In this document: positions 1 to 8,894 of the stretch, piece by piece
Position numbering within the stretch: the stretch's first letter is position 1
How the letters are laid out: every line of letters starts with the position of its first letter
NCBI RefSeq assembly: GCF_000799715.1
Contig: NZ_JUHG01000011.1
Span: forward strand, 248,001-312,000
DNA: 64,000 nt
Direction: 5' to 3'
DNA from: Martinezella rhizogenes
Lineage (GTDB): Bacteria; Pseudomonadota; Alphaproteobacteria; Rhizobiales; Rhizobiaceae
The notes under the pieces: generated by a model
Database searches by the model: none
Seen by the model: the letters and a program-made list of their open reading frames with translations, nothing else
What the model was told of the DNA's origin: nothing
Program-made: the position numbers and the translations under genes

Positions 1-2
1 CC

Positions 3-842
3 TTTCTTGGGATTGCCGCCGTTGGCATGACCTTCGTGATCATTTCCGGTGGTATCGACCTGTCGATCGGCTCGGTCATCGCCTTCACCGGCGTTTTCCT
101 GGCGATCATCCTGCGTGATACCTCGATCCATCCGTTGTTCGCTTTCGCAATCGTTCTTTTGATCACGACGGCCTTCGGCGCGGGCATGGGCGCGATCATT
201 CATTATCTCGCCATGCCGCCCTTCATCGTCACGCTGGCGGGCATGTTTCTGGCGCGCGGCATCGCTTTTGTCTTGTCGATCGACAGCATCCCGATCGAGC
301 ATGAGTTCTATTCGCAGCTCAGCGATATGTATCTGTTGCTGCCCGGCGGCGGCCGCCTGACAGTGATTGGCGGCGTGATGCTCATCGTTTTTGCCGCTGG
401 TATTCTGCTGGCGCATCGCACCCGTTTCGGCGCCAACGTCTATGCGCTGGGCGGCGGCGTACAAACCGCGCAGTTGATGGGTGTTCCGGTGGCGCGCACG
501 ACGATGCAGATCTACGCTTTGTCGGGCTTTCTGGCCGGTCTATCCGGAATCGTTTTTTCGCTCTATACATCCGCCGGATATTCGCTTGCCACGGTCGGCG
601 TCGAGCTCGACGCCATCGCCGCGGTGGTTATCGGCGGAACATTGTTGACGGGGGGAGCAGGGTTCGTTGGGGGGACTCTGATCGGAATTCTCATACAGGG
701 CCTGATCCAGACCTACATCACCTTTGACGGAACACTTTCCAGTTGGTGGACGAAGATCTTGATCGGGCTGCTGCTCTTTGCATTTATTCTGATGCAAAAA
801 GGACTTCTGTTGCTTTCCCGTTTCAATCGACGTTACGCCTAA
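3..842 (+). CDS. yjfF: Sugar ABC transporter permease, YjfF type (5' end outside window)
   Basis: This is an inner-membrane permease subunit of a ribose/galactofuranose-type sugar ABC importer. The reading frame is open to the left edge, so only the C-terminal ~279 residues are present. Visible family motifs include GMTFVIISGGIDLSIGSV near the visible start, LAGMFLARG, GVELDAIAAVVIGGTLLTGG and the C-terminal IQGLIQTYITFDGTLSSWW. These match what I know of E. coli YjfF, the second permease of the YtfQRT-YjfF galactofuranose importer. Several hydrophobic segments are evident. The ATPase, binding protein and first permease would lie to the left, outside the window. The next gene, a GntR regulator, follows after 16 nt and is probably co-transcribed. 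The substrate is inferred from family resemblance only; another furanose or pentose is possible. Confidence 0.9.
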   Translation, partial: FLGIAAVGMTFVIISGGIDLSIGSVIAFTGVFLAIILRDTSIHPLFAFAIVLLITTAFGAGMGAIIHYLAMPPFIVTLAGMFLARGIAFVLSIDSIPIEHEFYSQLSDMYLLLPGGGRLTVIGGVMLIVFAAGILLAHRTRFGANVYALGGGVQTAQLMGVPVARTTMQIYALSGFLAGLSGIVFSLYTSAGYSLATVGVELDAIAAVVIGGTLLTGGAGFVGGTLIGILIQGLIQTYITFDGTLSSWWTKILIGLLLFAFILMQKGLLLLSRFNRRYA

Positions 843-858
843 GGGAAGGGAAGAGCGG

Positions 859-1605
859 TTGCGCAGCAGATTGCTTGAGACACGGAAAGGCCAGGGAAAA
901 TCACGAACGAGCCATGCTCAGGTTGTCGATGATCTCGGCAAGGCGATTGTGTCGGGCGTCTTTCCCATCGGCACCATCCTTCCGGGCGACAGCGATCTCC
1001 TGCAACGGTTCAAGGTATCGCGCACGGTTCTGCGCGAGAGCATGAAGACGCTGGCGGCGAAAGGGCTGGTCGTGCCACGCGCCAGGGTCGGCACCCGTGT
1101 CACCGAGCGGATCCACTGGAACATGTTCGACAACGAGGTGTTGACCTGGCACTTCGAAAGCGGCGTCAACGAAGAGTTCCTGCTTCATCTCTATGATATT
1201 CGCCTGGCCTTCGAGCCCTTTGCCGCGAGCCTCGTGGCGGAGCGCGCCGCCTCTGAAGAGGTCGAGATGCTGCAGCGGCTGGCGCTGGCCATGGCCGCGC
1301 CGGAACACACCTCCGACAGCCTCGCGGTTGCCGACCTTCATTTTCACCTGGCGATCACCGAAGTATCCCACAATCCCTTCATGCGATCGCTCGGTGGTCT
1401 GATCGAGGCCGCGTTGGTCGGCATGTTCCGCATGAGCGCGCCTCCCTCCAGCAACGGTTTCGCCAATATTGCCGATACGCACATGGCCATTGTCGACGCC
1501 ATCGCGGCTCGCGACGGACCGACGGCGTATAAGGCAATGGAGTTCGTCATTTTCGACGGCCGCCAGCATGTGCTGGAAGCCTTCGCGGCGCTTGCTGATG
1601 CCTGA
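859..1605 (+). CDS. FadR/GntR-family transcriptional regulator
   Basis: This 248-aa DNA-binding regulator has an N-terminal winged helix-turn-helix (about residues 20-85, recognition helix near FKVSRTVLRESMKTLAAKGL) and a C-terminal FCD ligand-binding domain (about 105-240). Candidate metal/ligand residues are D159, H163, H208 and H237. The start is TTG at 859, chosen because a strong Shine-Dalgarno (AAGGGAAGGG, 841-850) sits just upstream and no ATG fits. Only 16 nt separate it from the permease stop, so it is likely the last gene of the sugar-uptake operon. It may repress that operon in the absence of a sugar or sugar acid. The effector is unknown. Confidence 0.9.
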   Translation: MRSRLLETRKGQGKSRTSHAQVVDDLGKAIVSGVFPIGTILPGDSDLLQRFKVSRTVLRESMKTLAAKGLVVPRARVGTRVTERIHWNMFDNEVLTWHFESGVNEEFLLHLYDIRLAFEPFAASLVAERAASEEVEMLQRLALAMAAPEHTSDSLAVADLHFHLAITEVSHNPFMRSLGGLIEAALVGMFRMSAPPSSNGFANIADTHMAIVDAIAARDGPTAYKAMEFVIFDGRQHVLEAFAALADA

Positions 1606-1705
1606 GCGCTATATCTAAATTCGCCGTAGTTCGCCATTCAACTAGTTGCTATGAGGAAGCAAGGCCTGCATGGGCCACGCCGAGTCGTATCTTTCGGAGC
1701 TTGAA

Positions 1706-3067
1706 ATGGAACGCACCTGCCTCGCCATCATCCTCGCCGCCGGTGACAGCACCCGCATGAAGTCGTCGGTTTCGAAGGTGCTGCATCCGATCGCCAGCCG
1801 TCCGATGATCGCGCATGTGATGGAAGCGATCGCCAAGACCGATATTTCCGCCGCGGCCCTCGTCGTCGGACGTAATGCGGAAGAGGTGACCGAGGCTGCC
1901 GATATTGGCGGCATCGAGGTTGAGGCCTATGTTCAGAAGGAACGCCTGGGTACCGGCCACGCCGTATTGGCAGCGCGTGATGCAATCGCCAGGGGCTATG
2001 ACGATATCATCGTTGCTTACGGCGACGTGCCGCTGCTCACCGACGCACCGTTGCGTGCCGCCCGAAAGGGACTTGCCGAGGGCAGCGATATCGTCGTCAT
2101 CGGCTTTCACACGGAAAACCCGAATGCCTATGGCCGGCTGCTGGTGAAGGACGGCGAGCTGATCGCCATTCGCGAGGCGAAGGACGCGACGGATGCCGAG
2201 CTCGCGGTGACCTGGTGTAACAGCGGCCTCATGGCGATCAACGGCCGCAAGGCGCTCGATCTGCTCGATCGCATCGGCAACAGCAATGCCAAGGGCGAAT
2301 ACTATCTGACCGATCTCGTTGAGATCGCGCGCGCGCTTGGCGGCCGTGCGGTTGCTGTCGATGCGCCGGAAGTGGAAATGACCGGCTGCAACAACCGCGC
2401 CGAACTCGCATTTATCGAACGCCTCTGGCAGGAGCGCCGCCGTCATGAGCTGATGCTTTCTGGCGTCACCATGATCGCACCGGAAACGGTGTTTCTCGCC
2501 TATGATACGGTGATTGGCCAGGACGCGCTGATCGAGCCGAACGTCGTCTTCGGTCCCGGCGCGGTCGTTGACGGCGGCGCAGTCATCCACGCCTTCTCGC
2601 ATATCGAAGGCGCTCATGTCAGCGGCGGCGCCACCGCCGGCCCGTTCGCGCGGCTGCGTCCCGGCGCGGATCTCGCCGACGGCTCGAAGGTCGGCAATTT
2701 CTGCGAGGTGAAGAATGGCAAGATCGGCGAGGGTGCCAAGGTCAACCATTTGACCTATATCGGCGACGCCACGATCGGCGCTGGCAGCAATATCGGTGCC
2801 GGCACGATCACCTGCAACTATGATGGGGTCAACAAGCACGAGACCCATATCGGCGCCAACAGCTTCATCGGCTCCAACTCCTCATTGGTGGCGCCGGTGC
2901 GCATCGGCGACAATGCCTATGTAGCGTCCGGCAGCGTGATTACCGAGGACGTCCCCGCCGATGCGCTTGCCTTCGGCCGTGCGCGCCAGGAAGTGAAACC
3001 AGGCCGCGCCAAGGTCATCCGCGAAAGAGCCCTTGCCATCAAGGCAGCAAAAAAGGGTAGCCATTAA
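1706..3067 (+). CDS. glmU: Bifunctional N-acetylglucosamine-1-phosphate uridyltransferase / glucosamine-1-phosphate acetyltransferase
   Basis: GlmU makes UDP-GlcNAc in the cytoplasm in two steps: acetylation of GlcN-1-P, then uridylylation. UDP-GlcNAc feeds peptidoglycan and lipid A. The 453-aa protein has an N-terminal nucleotidyltransferase ([18 protein letters not shown] near the start) and, from about residue 240, a left-handed beta-helix of hexapeptide repeats with [16 protein letters not shown] and [14 protein letters not shown] 1706 is preferred to an upstream in-frame ATG at 1670, because GGAG at 1696-1699 is well spaced and residue 1 then begins the family's usual [13 protein letters not shown]. 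The length is normal. glmS, the enzyme two steps upstream in the pathway, follows after 117 nt. Confidence 0.97.
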   Translation: MERTCLAIILAAGDSTRMKSSVSKVLHPIASRPMIAHVMEAIAKTDISAAALVVGRNAEEVTEAADIGGIEVEAYVQKERLGTGHAVLAARDAIARGYDDIIVAYGDVPLLTDAPLRAARKGLAEGSDIVVIGFHTENPNAYGRLLVKDGELIAIREAKDATDAELAVTWCNSGLMAINGRKALDLLDRIGNSNAKGEYYLTDLVEIARALGGRAVAVDAPEVEMTGCNNRAELAFIERLWQERRRHELMLSGVTMIAPETVFLAYDTVIGQDALIEPNVVFGPGAVVDGGAVIHAFSHIEGAHVSGGATAGPFARLRPGADLADGSKVGNFCEVKNGKIGEGAKVNHLTYIGDATIGAGSNIGAGTITCNYDGVNKHETHIGANSFIGSNSSLVAPVRIGDNAYVASGSVITEDVPADALAFGRARQEVKPGRAKVIRERALAIKAAKKGSH

Positions 3068-3184
3068 GTATTTTGCTTGTGGTCGCGTAACGGTTGGAAA
3101 CCGAAAGTGACCATCGCGGTAATTGTGAAAACTGTTAGAATCATTAGGACTTGCCTTCTTATTTGAGGCCAGACGGAGAGTTGT

Positions 3185-5011
3185 ATGTGCGGCATTGTTG
3201 GGATTGTCGGAACGAAGCCTGTAGCGGGGCGATTGGTGGATGCCTTGCGGCGTCTCGAATATCGCGGCTACGATTCGGCGGGTGTCGCGACCGTTCATGA
3301 CGGTGTCATCGATCGCCGCCGCGCCGAGGGGAAACTCTTCAATCTGGAGAAGCGGCTTGATGCCGAGCCGCTACCGGGCGTGACCGGTATCGCCCACACC
3401 CGTTGGGCGACACACGGCGTTCCGAACGAGACCAACGCCCATCCTCATTTCGTCGAGGGTGTCGCGGTCGTCCATAACGGCATTATCGAGAATTTTTCCG
3501 AGTTGCGCGAGGAGCTGAAGACCGAGGGCAGGGTGTTCACCACGCAGACGGATACGGAAGTCGTCGCGCATCTGCTCGCGAAATACGTCGGCGAGGGCCT
3601 CGATCCGCGCGCGGCGATGCTGAAGATGCTGAACCGCGTCACCGGTGCCTATGCGCTCGCGATTATGTTCCAGAGCGATCCCGATACGCTGATGGCGGCC
3701 CGCTCCGGCCCGCCGCTCGCCGTCGGCTTCGGCAATGGCGAGATGTTCCTCGGCTCCGACGCCATTGCGCTGTCTCCCTTTACCAACGAGATCACCTATC
3801 TTGTTGACGGTGACTGCGCGATCATCACCCGTGACAGCGCCACGATCCTCGACTTTAACGGCCAGGAAGTTAGCCGTCCCCGGCAGATATCGCAGGCGAC
3901 CGCCTATGTCGTCGACAAGGGCAATCACCGCCACTTCATGGAAAAGGAAATCTACGAGCAGCCGGAGGTGATCTCCCATGCGCTCAGCCAATATGTCGAT
4001 TTCGTCAGCCATCGGCTGCGCCCGAATGCATCGGCGATCGATTTCAAGAGCGTATCCGGCCTCGCCATCTCGGCCTGCGGCACGGCCTATCTCGCCGGCC
4101 TGATCGGTAAATACTGGTTCGAGCGCTACGCGCGTCTGCCGGTCGAAATCGATGTCGCCTCGGAGTTTCGTTATCGCGAAATGCCGCTGTCTCCCTCGCA
4201 GGCAGCACTGTTCATTTCGCAGTCCGGCGAAACCGCCGACACGCTGGCGTCGCTGCGTTATTGCAAGGACAACGGCCTGAAGATCGGCGCCATCGTCAAC
4301 GTCAAGGAATCGACCATCGCGCGTGAATCCGATGCGGTGTTCCCGATCATGGCGGGACCGGAGATCGGTGTTGCCTCGACCAAGGCTTTCACCTGCCAGC
4401 TTGCCGTTCTGGCGTCGCTGGCGATCGGCGCGGGTGTTGCGCGCGGCACGGTGAGCGCCGAGGACGAAAACGCGATGGTGCGCCACCTCGTCGAGATGCC
4501 GCGCATCATGGCAAGGGTGCTGAACATCATCCAGCCGCAGATGGAAAGCCTTGCCCGCGAAATCTCCAAGTTCAAGGACGTGCTCTATCTCGGTCGCGGC
4601 ACCAGCTTCCCGCTCGCCATGGAAGGCGCGCTGAAGCTCAAGGAAATCTCCTATATCCACGCCGAAGGCTATGCAGCTGGCGAGCTGAAGCATGGTCCGA
4701 TCGCGCTGATCGACGAGAACATGCCAGTTATCGTCATTGCGCCTTATGATCGCTTCTTCGACAAGACCGTCTCCAACATGCAGGAAGTGGCGGCCCGCGG
4801 CGGTCGCATCATCTTCATCACCGACGAGGCTGGGGCGGCCGCGTCCACACTGCCGACGATGGCGACGATTGTCTTGCCGGTTGTCGATGAAATCATCGCG
4901 CCGATGATCTTCTCGCTGCCGATCCAGTTGCTCGCCTATCACACGGCCGTCTTCATGGGCACGGATGTCGACCAGCCGCGCAATCTCGCCAAATCGGTGA
5001 CTGTGGAGTAA
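3185..5011 (+). CDS. glmS: Glutamine--fructose-6-phosphate aminotransferase (isomerizing)
   Basis: GlmS converts fructose-6-phosphate and glutamine to glucosamine-6-phosphate, the committed step to amino sugars. The 608-aa protein begins MCGIVGIVG; Cys2 becomes the N-terminal nucleophile of the glutaminase (Ntn) domain, about residues 2-220. Two SIS sugar-isomerase domains follow (for example SACGTAYLAG and SQSGETADT, and later LGRGTSFPLAMEGALKLKE). The C-terminus NLAKSVTVE is the conserved tail that closes the sugar site. The length is normal. GGAGAG at 3175-3180 precedes the ATG. With glmU it forms an amino-sugar pair. A stem-loop follows at 5069-5089. Confidence 0.98.
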   Translation: MCGIVGIVGTKPVAGRLVDALRRLEYRGYDSAGVATVHDGVIDRRRAEGKLFNLEKRLDAEPLPGVTGIAHTRWATHGVPNETNAHPHFVEGVAVVHNGIIENFSELREELKTEGRVFTTQTDTEVVAHLLAKYVGEGLDPRAAMLKMLNRVTGAYALAIMFQSDPDTLMAARSGPPLAVGFGNGEMFLGSDAIALSPFTNEITYLVDGDCAIITRDSATILDFNGQEVSRPRQISQATAYVVDKGNHRHFMEKEIYEQPEVISHALSQYVDFVSHRLRPNASAIDFKSVSGLAISACGTAYLAGLIGKYWFERYARLPVEIDVASEFRYREMPLSPSQAALFISQSGETADTLASLRYCKDNGLKIGAIVNVKESTIARESDAVFPIMAGPEIGVASTKAFTCQLAVLASLAIGAGVARGTVSAEDENAMVRHLVEMPRIMARVLNIIQPQMESLAREISKFKDVLYLGRGTSFPLAMEGALKLKEISYIHAEGYAAGELKHGPIALIDENMPVIVIAPYDRFFDKTVSNMQEVAARGGRIIFITDEAGAAASTLPTMATIVLPVVDEIIAPMIFSLPIQLLAYHTAVFMGTDVDQPRNLAKSVTVE

Positions 5012-5068
5012 GTCGCAGCCCCATTTATTCCGTGTGATAACGTCGTCGTGAACTAGGCCCATAACAGG

Positions 5069-5089
5069 CCCGGCAGGTTTACTGCCGGG
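5069..5089 (+). terminator. Stem-loop after glmS
   Basis: A perfect 8-bp stem (CCCGGCAG / CTGCCGGG) with a 5-nt loop lies 57 nt after the glmS stop. It is followed by TTGTG rather than a long T-run, so it could be a weak terminator or an RNA-stabilising hairpin. Confidence 0.5.
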
Positions 5090-5188
5090 TTGTGCGCACG
5101 GCCGATTTCTGGCACGATTCATCAAAGGAGATGGTGGGGGAATTTGCCGGTTAGCGGTTGACGACGGAACGGAGTTTTCGAACGGCGA

Positions 5189-5890
5189 ATGACGGACAAG
5201 CCCATCAAAGTGTCTGTGGCAGCACGGATCAGAAACAATTTCCTGGCCGGCCTCATTATTTGCGCGCCGATTGCCATTACGCTCTGGCTCACCTGGTCGG
5301 TCATCCATTGGGCCGACAGCTGGGTGAGGCCCTATATTCCCGCGCGCTACGATCCCGAGAGCTATCTGAACTTCGCTGTTCCCGGTACGGGCGTGGTGAT
5401 CGCGATGATCTTCATCACTATCATCGGCTTCCTCGCCAAGAACCTGATCGGCCAAAGCATCGTTCGCTTCGGCGAATCGATCGTACAGCGCGTGCCGCTG
5501 GTGCGAACCATCTACAAGAGCCTGAAGCAGATCTTCGAAACTGTGCTGAAGGAGCAGGGTAGTTCGTTCAAGAAAGTCGGGTTGATCGAATATCCAAGCC
5601 CCGGCCTCTGGTCGATGGTGTTCATCTCCACCGATGCCAAGGGCGAAATCGCCTCGAAATTCAACGCCATGGGGCATGATATGGTGGCGGTTTTCCTGCC
5701 GCCGACTCCCGTGCCAACAGCCGGATTCCTGATTTTCGTGCCGCGCGAGAAAATCACGATTCTCGACATGAGCCCGGAAGACGGCGCCAAGCTTCTGATT
5801 TCCGGCGGCCTGGTCTCGCCCGAATTTCGGGGCAAGCTGATCGCGGCCAAGGAAGCGCCACCGCCGGTTCCGATGAAATCCTTGTCTTAG
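5189..5890 (+). CDS. DUF502 family membrane protein
   Basis: This 233-aa protein belongs to the DUF502 family, conserved in many bacteria and without an established biochemical function. Two hydrophobic segments are clear: about residues 18-40 (FLAGLIICAPIAITLWLTW) and about 65-90 (TGVVIAMIFITIIGFLAKN). A conserved soluble part follows, with the family-typical VPLVRTIYKSLKQIFETV and later FLPPTPVPTAGFLIFVP. The C-terminus is short and proline-rich. It is separated from glmS by about 180 nt and a hairpin, so it may have its own promoter. It ends facing the minus-strand YiiG-like pseudogene, with a palindromic hairpin between them. Confidence 0.9.
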   Translation: MTDKPIKVSVAARIRNNFLAGLIICAPIAITLWLTWSVIHWADSWVRPYIPARYDPESYLNFAVPGTGVVIAMIFITIIGFLAKNLIGQSIVRFGESIVQRVPLVRTIYKSLKQIFETVLKEQGSSFKKVGLIEYPSPGLWSMVFISTDAKGEIASKFNAMGHDMVAVFLPPTPVPTAGFLIFVPREKITILDMSPEDGAKLLISGGLVSPEFRGKLIAAKEAPPPVPMKSLS

Positions 5891-5913
5891 CGCTACATCG
5901 CGATGTAGCGTTT
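5891..5913. terminator. Bidirectional stem-loop between convergent genes
   Basis: The perfect 20-nt palindrome CGCTACATCGCGATGTAGCG (5891-5910), followed by TTTC, lies immediately after the DUF502 stop and just before the end of the opposing lipoprotein gene. It is a probable terminator for one or both genes. Confidence 0.65.
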
Positions 5914-6880
5914 CTATCTGACGGTATTGAACATTTCGACCGCACTGTTGAAGCGGGTGACGACGAGCTGGTATTTGTCCGGCGTGGGGTCCTGTCTGAT
6001 CTGGCGGAAATCGCCGACTATTCCGGTCAGGCTGTCGTTGATGCCATCAAGAAGCGGAGTATTGATGCCGCTGCCGCCCTCCTGCTTGGCCTTTGCCATG
6101 GCAGCGCGCTGATCCTCCAATGTCTTTTCCAGCGCGCTGATCCTCCAATGTCTTTTCCAGCTCGACGATCTTTGTGTCTATCTGGCGCTGTAGAGCAGGT
6201 TCGCCAGGGTCTTCCGAACTATTGAGAAGATCGACCAGTTGCCTCGCCTGGCTGAGGGCAAGCCGTGTCTGATAGACCGGCATGTCTCCCCGTTCCTTGA
6301 TCTTGGCGAGCTCGGCCTGTTCCCGGCGGTCGAGCTCCTCTTGCATTCGCTGATGGAACTCCTCCAACGCGGCGGCGGCAGCCTGGAAATCGGCAAGCAT
6401 CAGGGGATCCTCGCGCTTTCCGCGCGCGAGCCCGTCTTCCATGTAAGCCTTGCTGGTATAATAAACATCCAGGCCGGAAAGGCGGGGAACGACCTGACCA
6501 AGCGCGGAGATCAGCTTGTCGGCGGCGGTATCGAGTTCCGTGGGCGCATCGCCCTTTGCGCCGCGCACGGCCTTCAATTTATCCGCGGATTGTTCGAGCG
6601 AACCTTTGCTGACTTCGGTAATATTGTCGGAGGTCGTGCTTTTCGAAATATTGGCGTTCTCATAGGCCTGATATTGCGCCAGCAGACCGGAATCCCCGAT
6701 GAGATCATTATAGGCGAGCACGTAGTCGTTTAATTTCGCGCTATTCGCCAGCTTCGCTGCGGTATCGGCCGAGGACTGATTGCCGGCGGCAGTGGAATTC
6801 GACTGATCGTCGCAGGCCGAAAGGCCCAGGATTGCGGTGAATGCCATCGCGAGAATAGCGACAGAAGCAGACGTCTTCAT
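5914..6880 (-). pseudogene. YiiG/DUF3829-type lipoprotein gene, frameshifted by a 28-bp tandem duplication
   Basis: The gene starts at 6880 (ATG) with a lipoprotein signal peptide: basic start, hydrophobic core, lipobox LSAC near residue 23. It encodes a helical periplasmic lipoprotein resembling the DUF3829 (YiiG) family. Near residue 250 the frame runs through two exact copies of a 28-bp unit (6103-6130 and 6131-6158). As 28 is not a multiple of three, the present frame goes off into an unrelated tail and stops at 6047. Removing one copy joins ...LEKTLEDQRA directly to AMAKAKQEGGSGINTPLLDG... and restores an intact frame to 5914. The product is therefore a ~277-aa protein with an aberrant end, or the gene is inactive. 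The biochemical role of this family is unknown. Confidence 0.85.
6103..6158. repeat. 28-bp perfect tandem duplication
   Basis: Two adjacent identical 28-nt units begin AGCGCGCTGATCCTCC at 6103 and at 6131. The first two bases (AG) recur after the second copy. The repeat lies inside the minus-strand lipoprotein gene and shifts its frame. It looks like a recent replication slippage event. Confidence 0.95.
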
Positions 6881-7353
6881 GGAGTGAAACCCTTCGCTAT
6901 ATTATGGCGTTAACGGCAATTGTTGCGACGACATCGCAAATTCGGTTCGCAGCAGGCTTGTAGAACGAGCTACGACAAATGCGGCAGGATTTCAATCTAT
7001 AGATGTCGTGACGTAGAAGGAAAGCCTTATGCCGGCGACTATCCAGCCTGGTACTGACTGTTGGGATATTCCAAGCACATTCCAAATGGAACGCTCCGTT
7101 GCGGTTCGCAGAGAGCCCTTATCCTGTAGGTCAATTGACCGATCGGAGCCCGGTTCGCATCGGTGAGATCAAACTGTCATGTCTCTATCATATTGCCGTT
7201 CTAGACCGGTTGCCGGAAGGGCAGGCGGGCACATCTCATGGTCGAATGTTTGCGGCTCAATGGAGCTGACCACGATCGTTGGACGTGGTTTTCGACCGAT
7301 AGGGAGATGAACGCCATTCCAGCACAAAGAGTTTTCATCAGGAGGATATTGCC
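6881..7353. other. Intergenic region with no convincing gene
   Basis: This 473-nt region lies between two divergent genes and must carry both promoters. It contains the 12-nt palindrome GGTCAATTGACC (7129-7140) and a PHO-box-like site (7174-7191). Short minus-strand frames here have no ribosome-binding site or recognisable sequence. Confidence 0.6.
7174..7191 (+). promoter_or_regulatory. Candidate PhoB binding site (PHO box)
   Basis: CTGTCAT-GTCT-CTATCAT fits the two-heptamer PHO-box layout (CTGTCAT, 4-nt spacer, CTGTCAT) with one mismatch in the second heptamer. It lies 163 nt upstream of the phytase-like esterase gene, which makes phosphate-starvation control plausible. That is inference. 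Confidence 0.55.
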
Positions 7354-8850
7354 GTGAGAAATTTGCGTTCAATGAGTTTACCGCTGCTGTCGGCAGCGCT
7401 CGCCACTTTCGTTTTCGCCATGCCGGTCGCAGCCTTCGCCGACAATTCCGTTGCCGTCGGCGGCATCACGCTGGTCAATAAGGGTCTCGTGGCTGTCGGC
7501 CGCATCCCTGCTAATCAGCGTGACAAGTTCGGCGAAACCTTCGGCTCCGGCTCGGGCATGTCGATGGATGCCAAAAGCTGGGTTCGCAATGCCGATGGCA
7601 GCTATAAGGGATCGCTGTGGCTGCTGCCGGATCGTGGCTATAATGTTGCGGGCACGACTGATTATCGTGCGCGCCTCAACACCATCGACGTTCAACTGAC
7701 GCCGGTTGCTCCCGGCGCGCCGCCGCCGGCCGGCAAGGAGCAATCGGGCGTCGATGCCAAACTTGCCGGTACCATGCTGTTGACCGACAACAAGGGCGCC
7801 GACACGACCGGCCTCGATCCGGTCGACGGTATCCGCCATCCGGAAGGCGGCATGCCGTTGCTGCCGCAGGCACCGAACGGCAAGATCTCGCTCGACAACG
7901 AAGCCGTCGTTCGTCTGGCCGACGGTAGCATGTTTATCAGCGACGAATATGGCCCCTATATCTACCACTTCTCGGCCGATGGTCGCATGCTCTCTGCCAC
8001 GCCGCCGCCGGCGGCGCTGTTGCCGATGCGTCACGGCGCCGTCAATTTCGCCTCGAACAATCCCGGCCCCGGCGAAAGCGCTCCAGATCCGAAGGATCCG
8101 ACAAGCGGCCGCCAGAATAACCAGGGCCTTGAAGGCATGGCGATGACCCCGGACGGCAAATTCCTGATCGCCGTGCTACAATCAGCGACCCGCCAGGACG
8201 GCGGTGATTCCGGCGCGACCCGCCAGAACACCCGCGCGCTGGTCTATGATGCTTCCGATCCGGCGCATCTGAAGCTGGCGCATGAATATGTCGTGTCGCT
8301 GCCAGTCTTCACCAACGACAAGGGCAAGACGGCCGTCGCCGCGCAGAGCGAAATCGTGGCACTTTCGCCGACAAGTTTCCTGATGCTGGCGCGCGATAGC
8401 AACAATGGCTATGGGATGAAGGGCGACAAGTCGCTCTATCGCAGCATCAACGTCGTGGATGTCTCCGGCGCCACCGACATTGCCGGTAGCAAATTCGATG
8501 CCGACACGCCGGTTGCCCCGAAAGGTGTCCTCGATGCGCCGGTGAAGCCCGCAACGCTCAGCCAGTTGATCGACATCAACGATGGCGACAACCTTGCCCG
8601 CTTCGGCCTTCATAATGGCGCGCCGAATGACCGCAACAACCTTTCGGAAAAGTGGGAGGCAATGTCGATCGTCAGTGTTCTCGATCCGAAGCTGCCGGAT
8701 GACTACTTCCTGTTCGTTGCCAACGACAACGACTTTATCACCCAGGACGGGTTCCAGGTCGGTGCTGCCTACAAGGACGAAAGCGGGGCCGACGTCGACA
8801 CCATGTTCCAGGTGTTCCAGGTCACGATCCCCGGCCTGACCGCCAAGTAA
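7354..8850 (+). CDS. Exported esterase-like/phytase-like domain protein
   Basis: This 498-aa exported protein has an N-terminal signal peptide (hydrophobic core to about residue 30, cleavage near AFADN). The rest matches the 'esterase-like activity of phytase' family, a beta-propeller-like fold. Typical segments are VNKGLVAVGRIP near the start, GLDPVDGIRHPEGG, DNEAVVRLADGSMFISDEYG, NNQGLEGMAMTPDGKFL and LFVANDNDFIT. It probably acts in the periplasm on a phosphate or ester substrate; the real substrate is not known. The start is GTG 7354, because AGGAGG at 7340-7345 is ideally spaced; the next in-frame ATG (7372) is worse placed. A PHO-box-like site lies upstream. The gene is monocistronic and faces recG. 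Confidence 0.88.
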   Translation: MRNLRSMSLPLLSAALATFVFAMPVAAFADNSVAVGGITLVNKGLVAVGRIPANQRDKFGETFGSGSGMSMDAKSWVRNADGSYKGSLWLLPDRGYNVAGTTDYRARLNTIDVQLTPVAPGAPPPAGKEQSGVDAKLAGTMLLTDNKGADTTGLDPVDGIRHPEGGMPLLPQAPNGKISLDNEAVVRLADGSMFISDEYGPYIYHFSADGRMLSATPPPAALLPMRHGAVNFASNNPGPGESAPDPKDPTSGRQNNQGLEGMAMTPDGKFLIAVLQSATRQDGGDSGATRQNTRALVYDASDPAHLKLAHEYVVSLPVFTNDKGKTAVAAQSEIVALSPTSFLMLARDSNNGYGMKGDKSLYRSINVVDVSGATDIAGSKFDADTPVAPKGVLDAPVKPATLSQLIDINDGDNLARFGLHNGAPNDRNNLSEKWEAMSIVSVLDPKLPDDYFLFVANDNDFITQDGFQVGAAYKDESGADVDTMFQVFQVTIPGLTAK

Positions 8851-8863
8851 CAGCTTTTGATAG

Positions 8864-8892
8864 GGATGGACGCGCGCTCGCCGCGTCCATCC
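8864..8892. terminator. Stem-loop between convergent esterase and recG genes
   Basis: An 11-bp perfect stem (GGATGGACGCG / CGCGTCCATCC) with a 7-nt loop sits between the two stop codons. No T-run is present on either strand, so termination here is only likely. Confidence 0.5.
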
Positions 8893-8894
8893 GG

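Noticed and set aside
3068..3184. A glmS ribozyme or riboswitch before glmS
   Set aside because: The 117-nt gap shows no ribozyme-like core; the element is known from Gram-positive bacteria, not alphaproteobacteria.
3371..5677. 768-codon minus-strand frame across glmS
   Set aside because: It is antisense to the highly conserved glmS and DUF502 genes; its composition (Arg/His/Asp-rich) is typical of shadow frames in GC-rich DNA.
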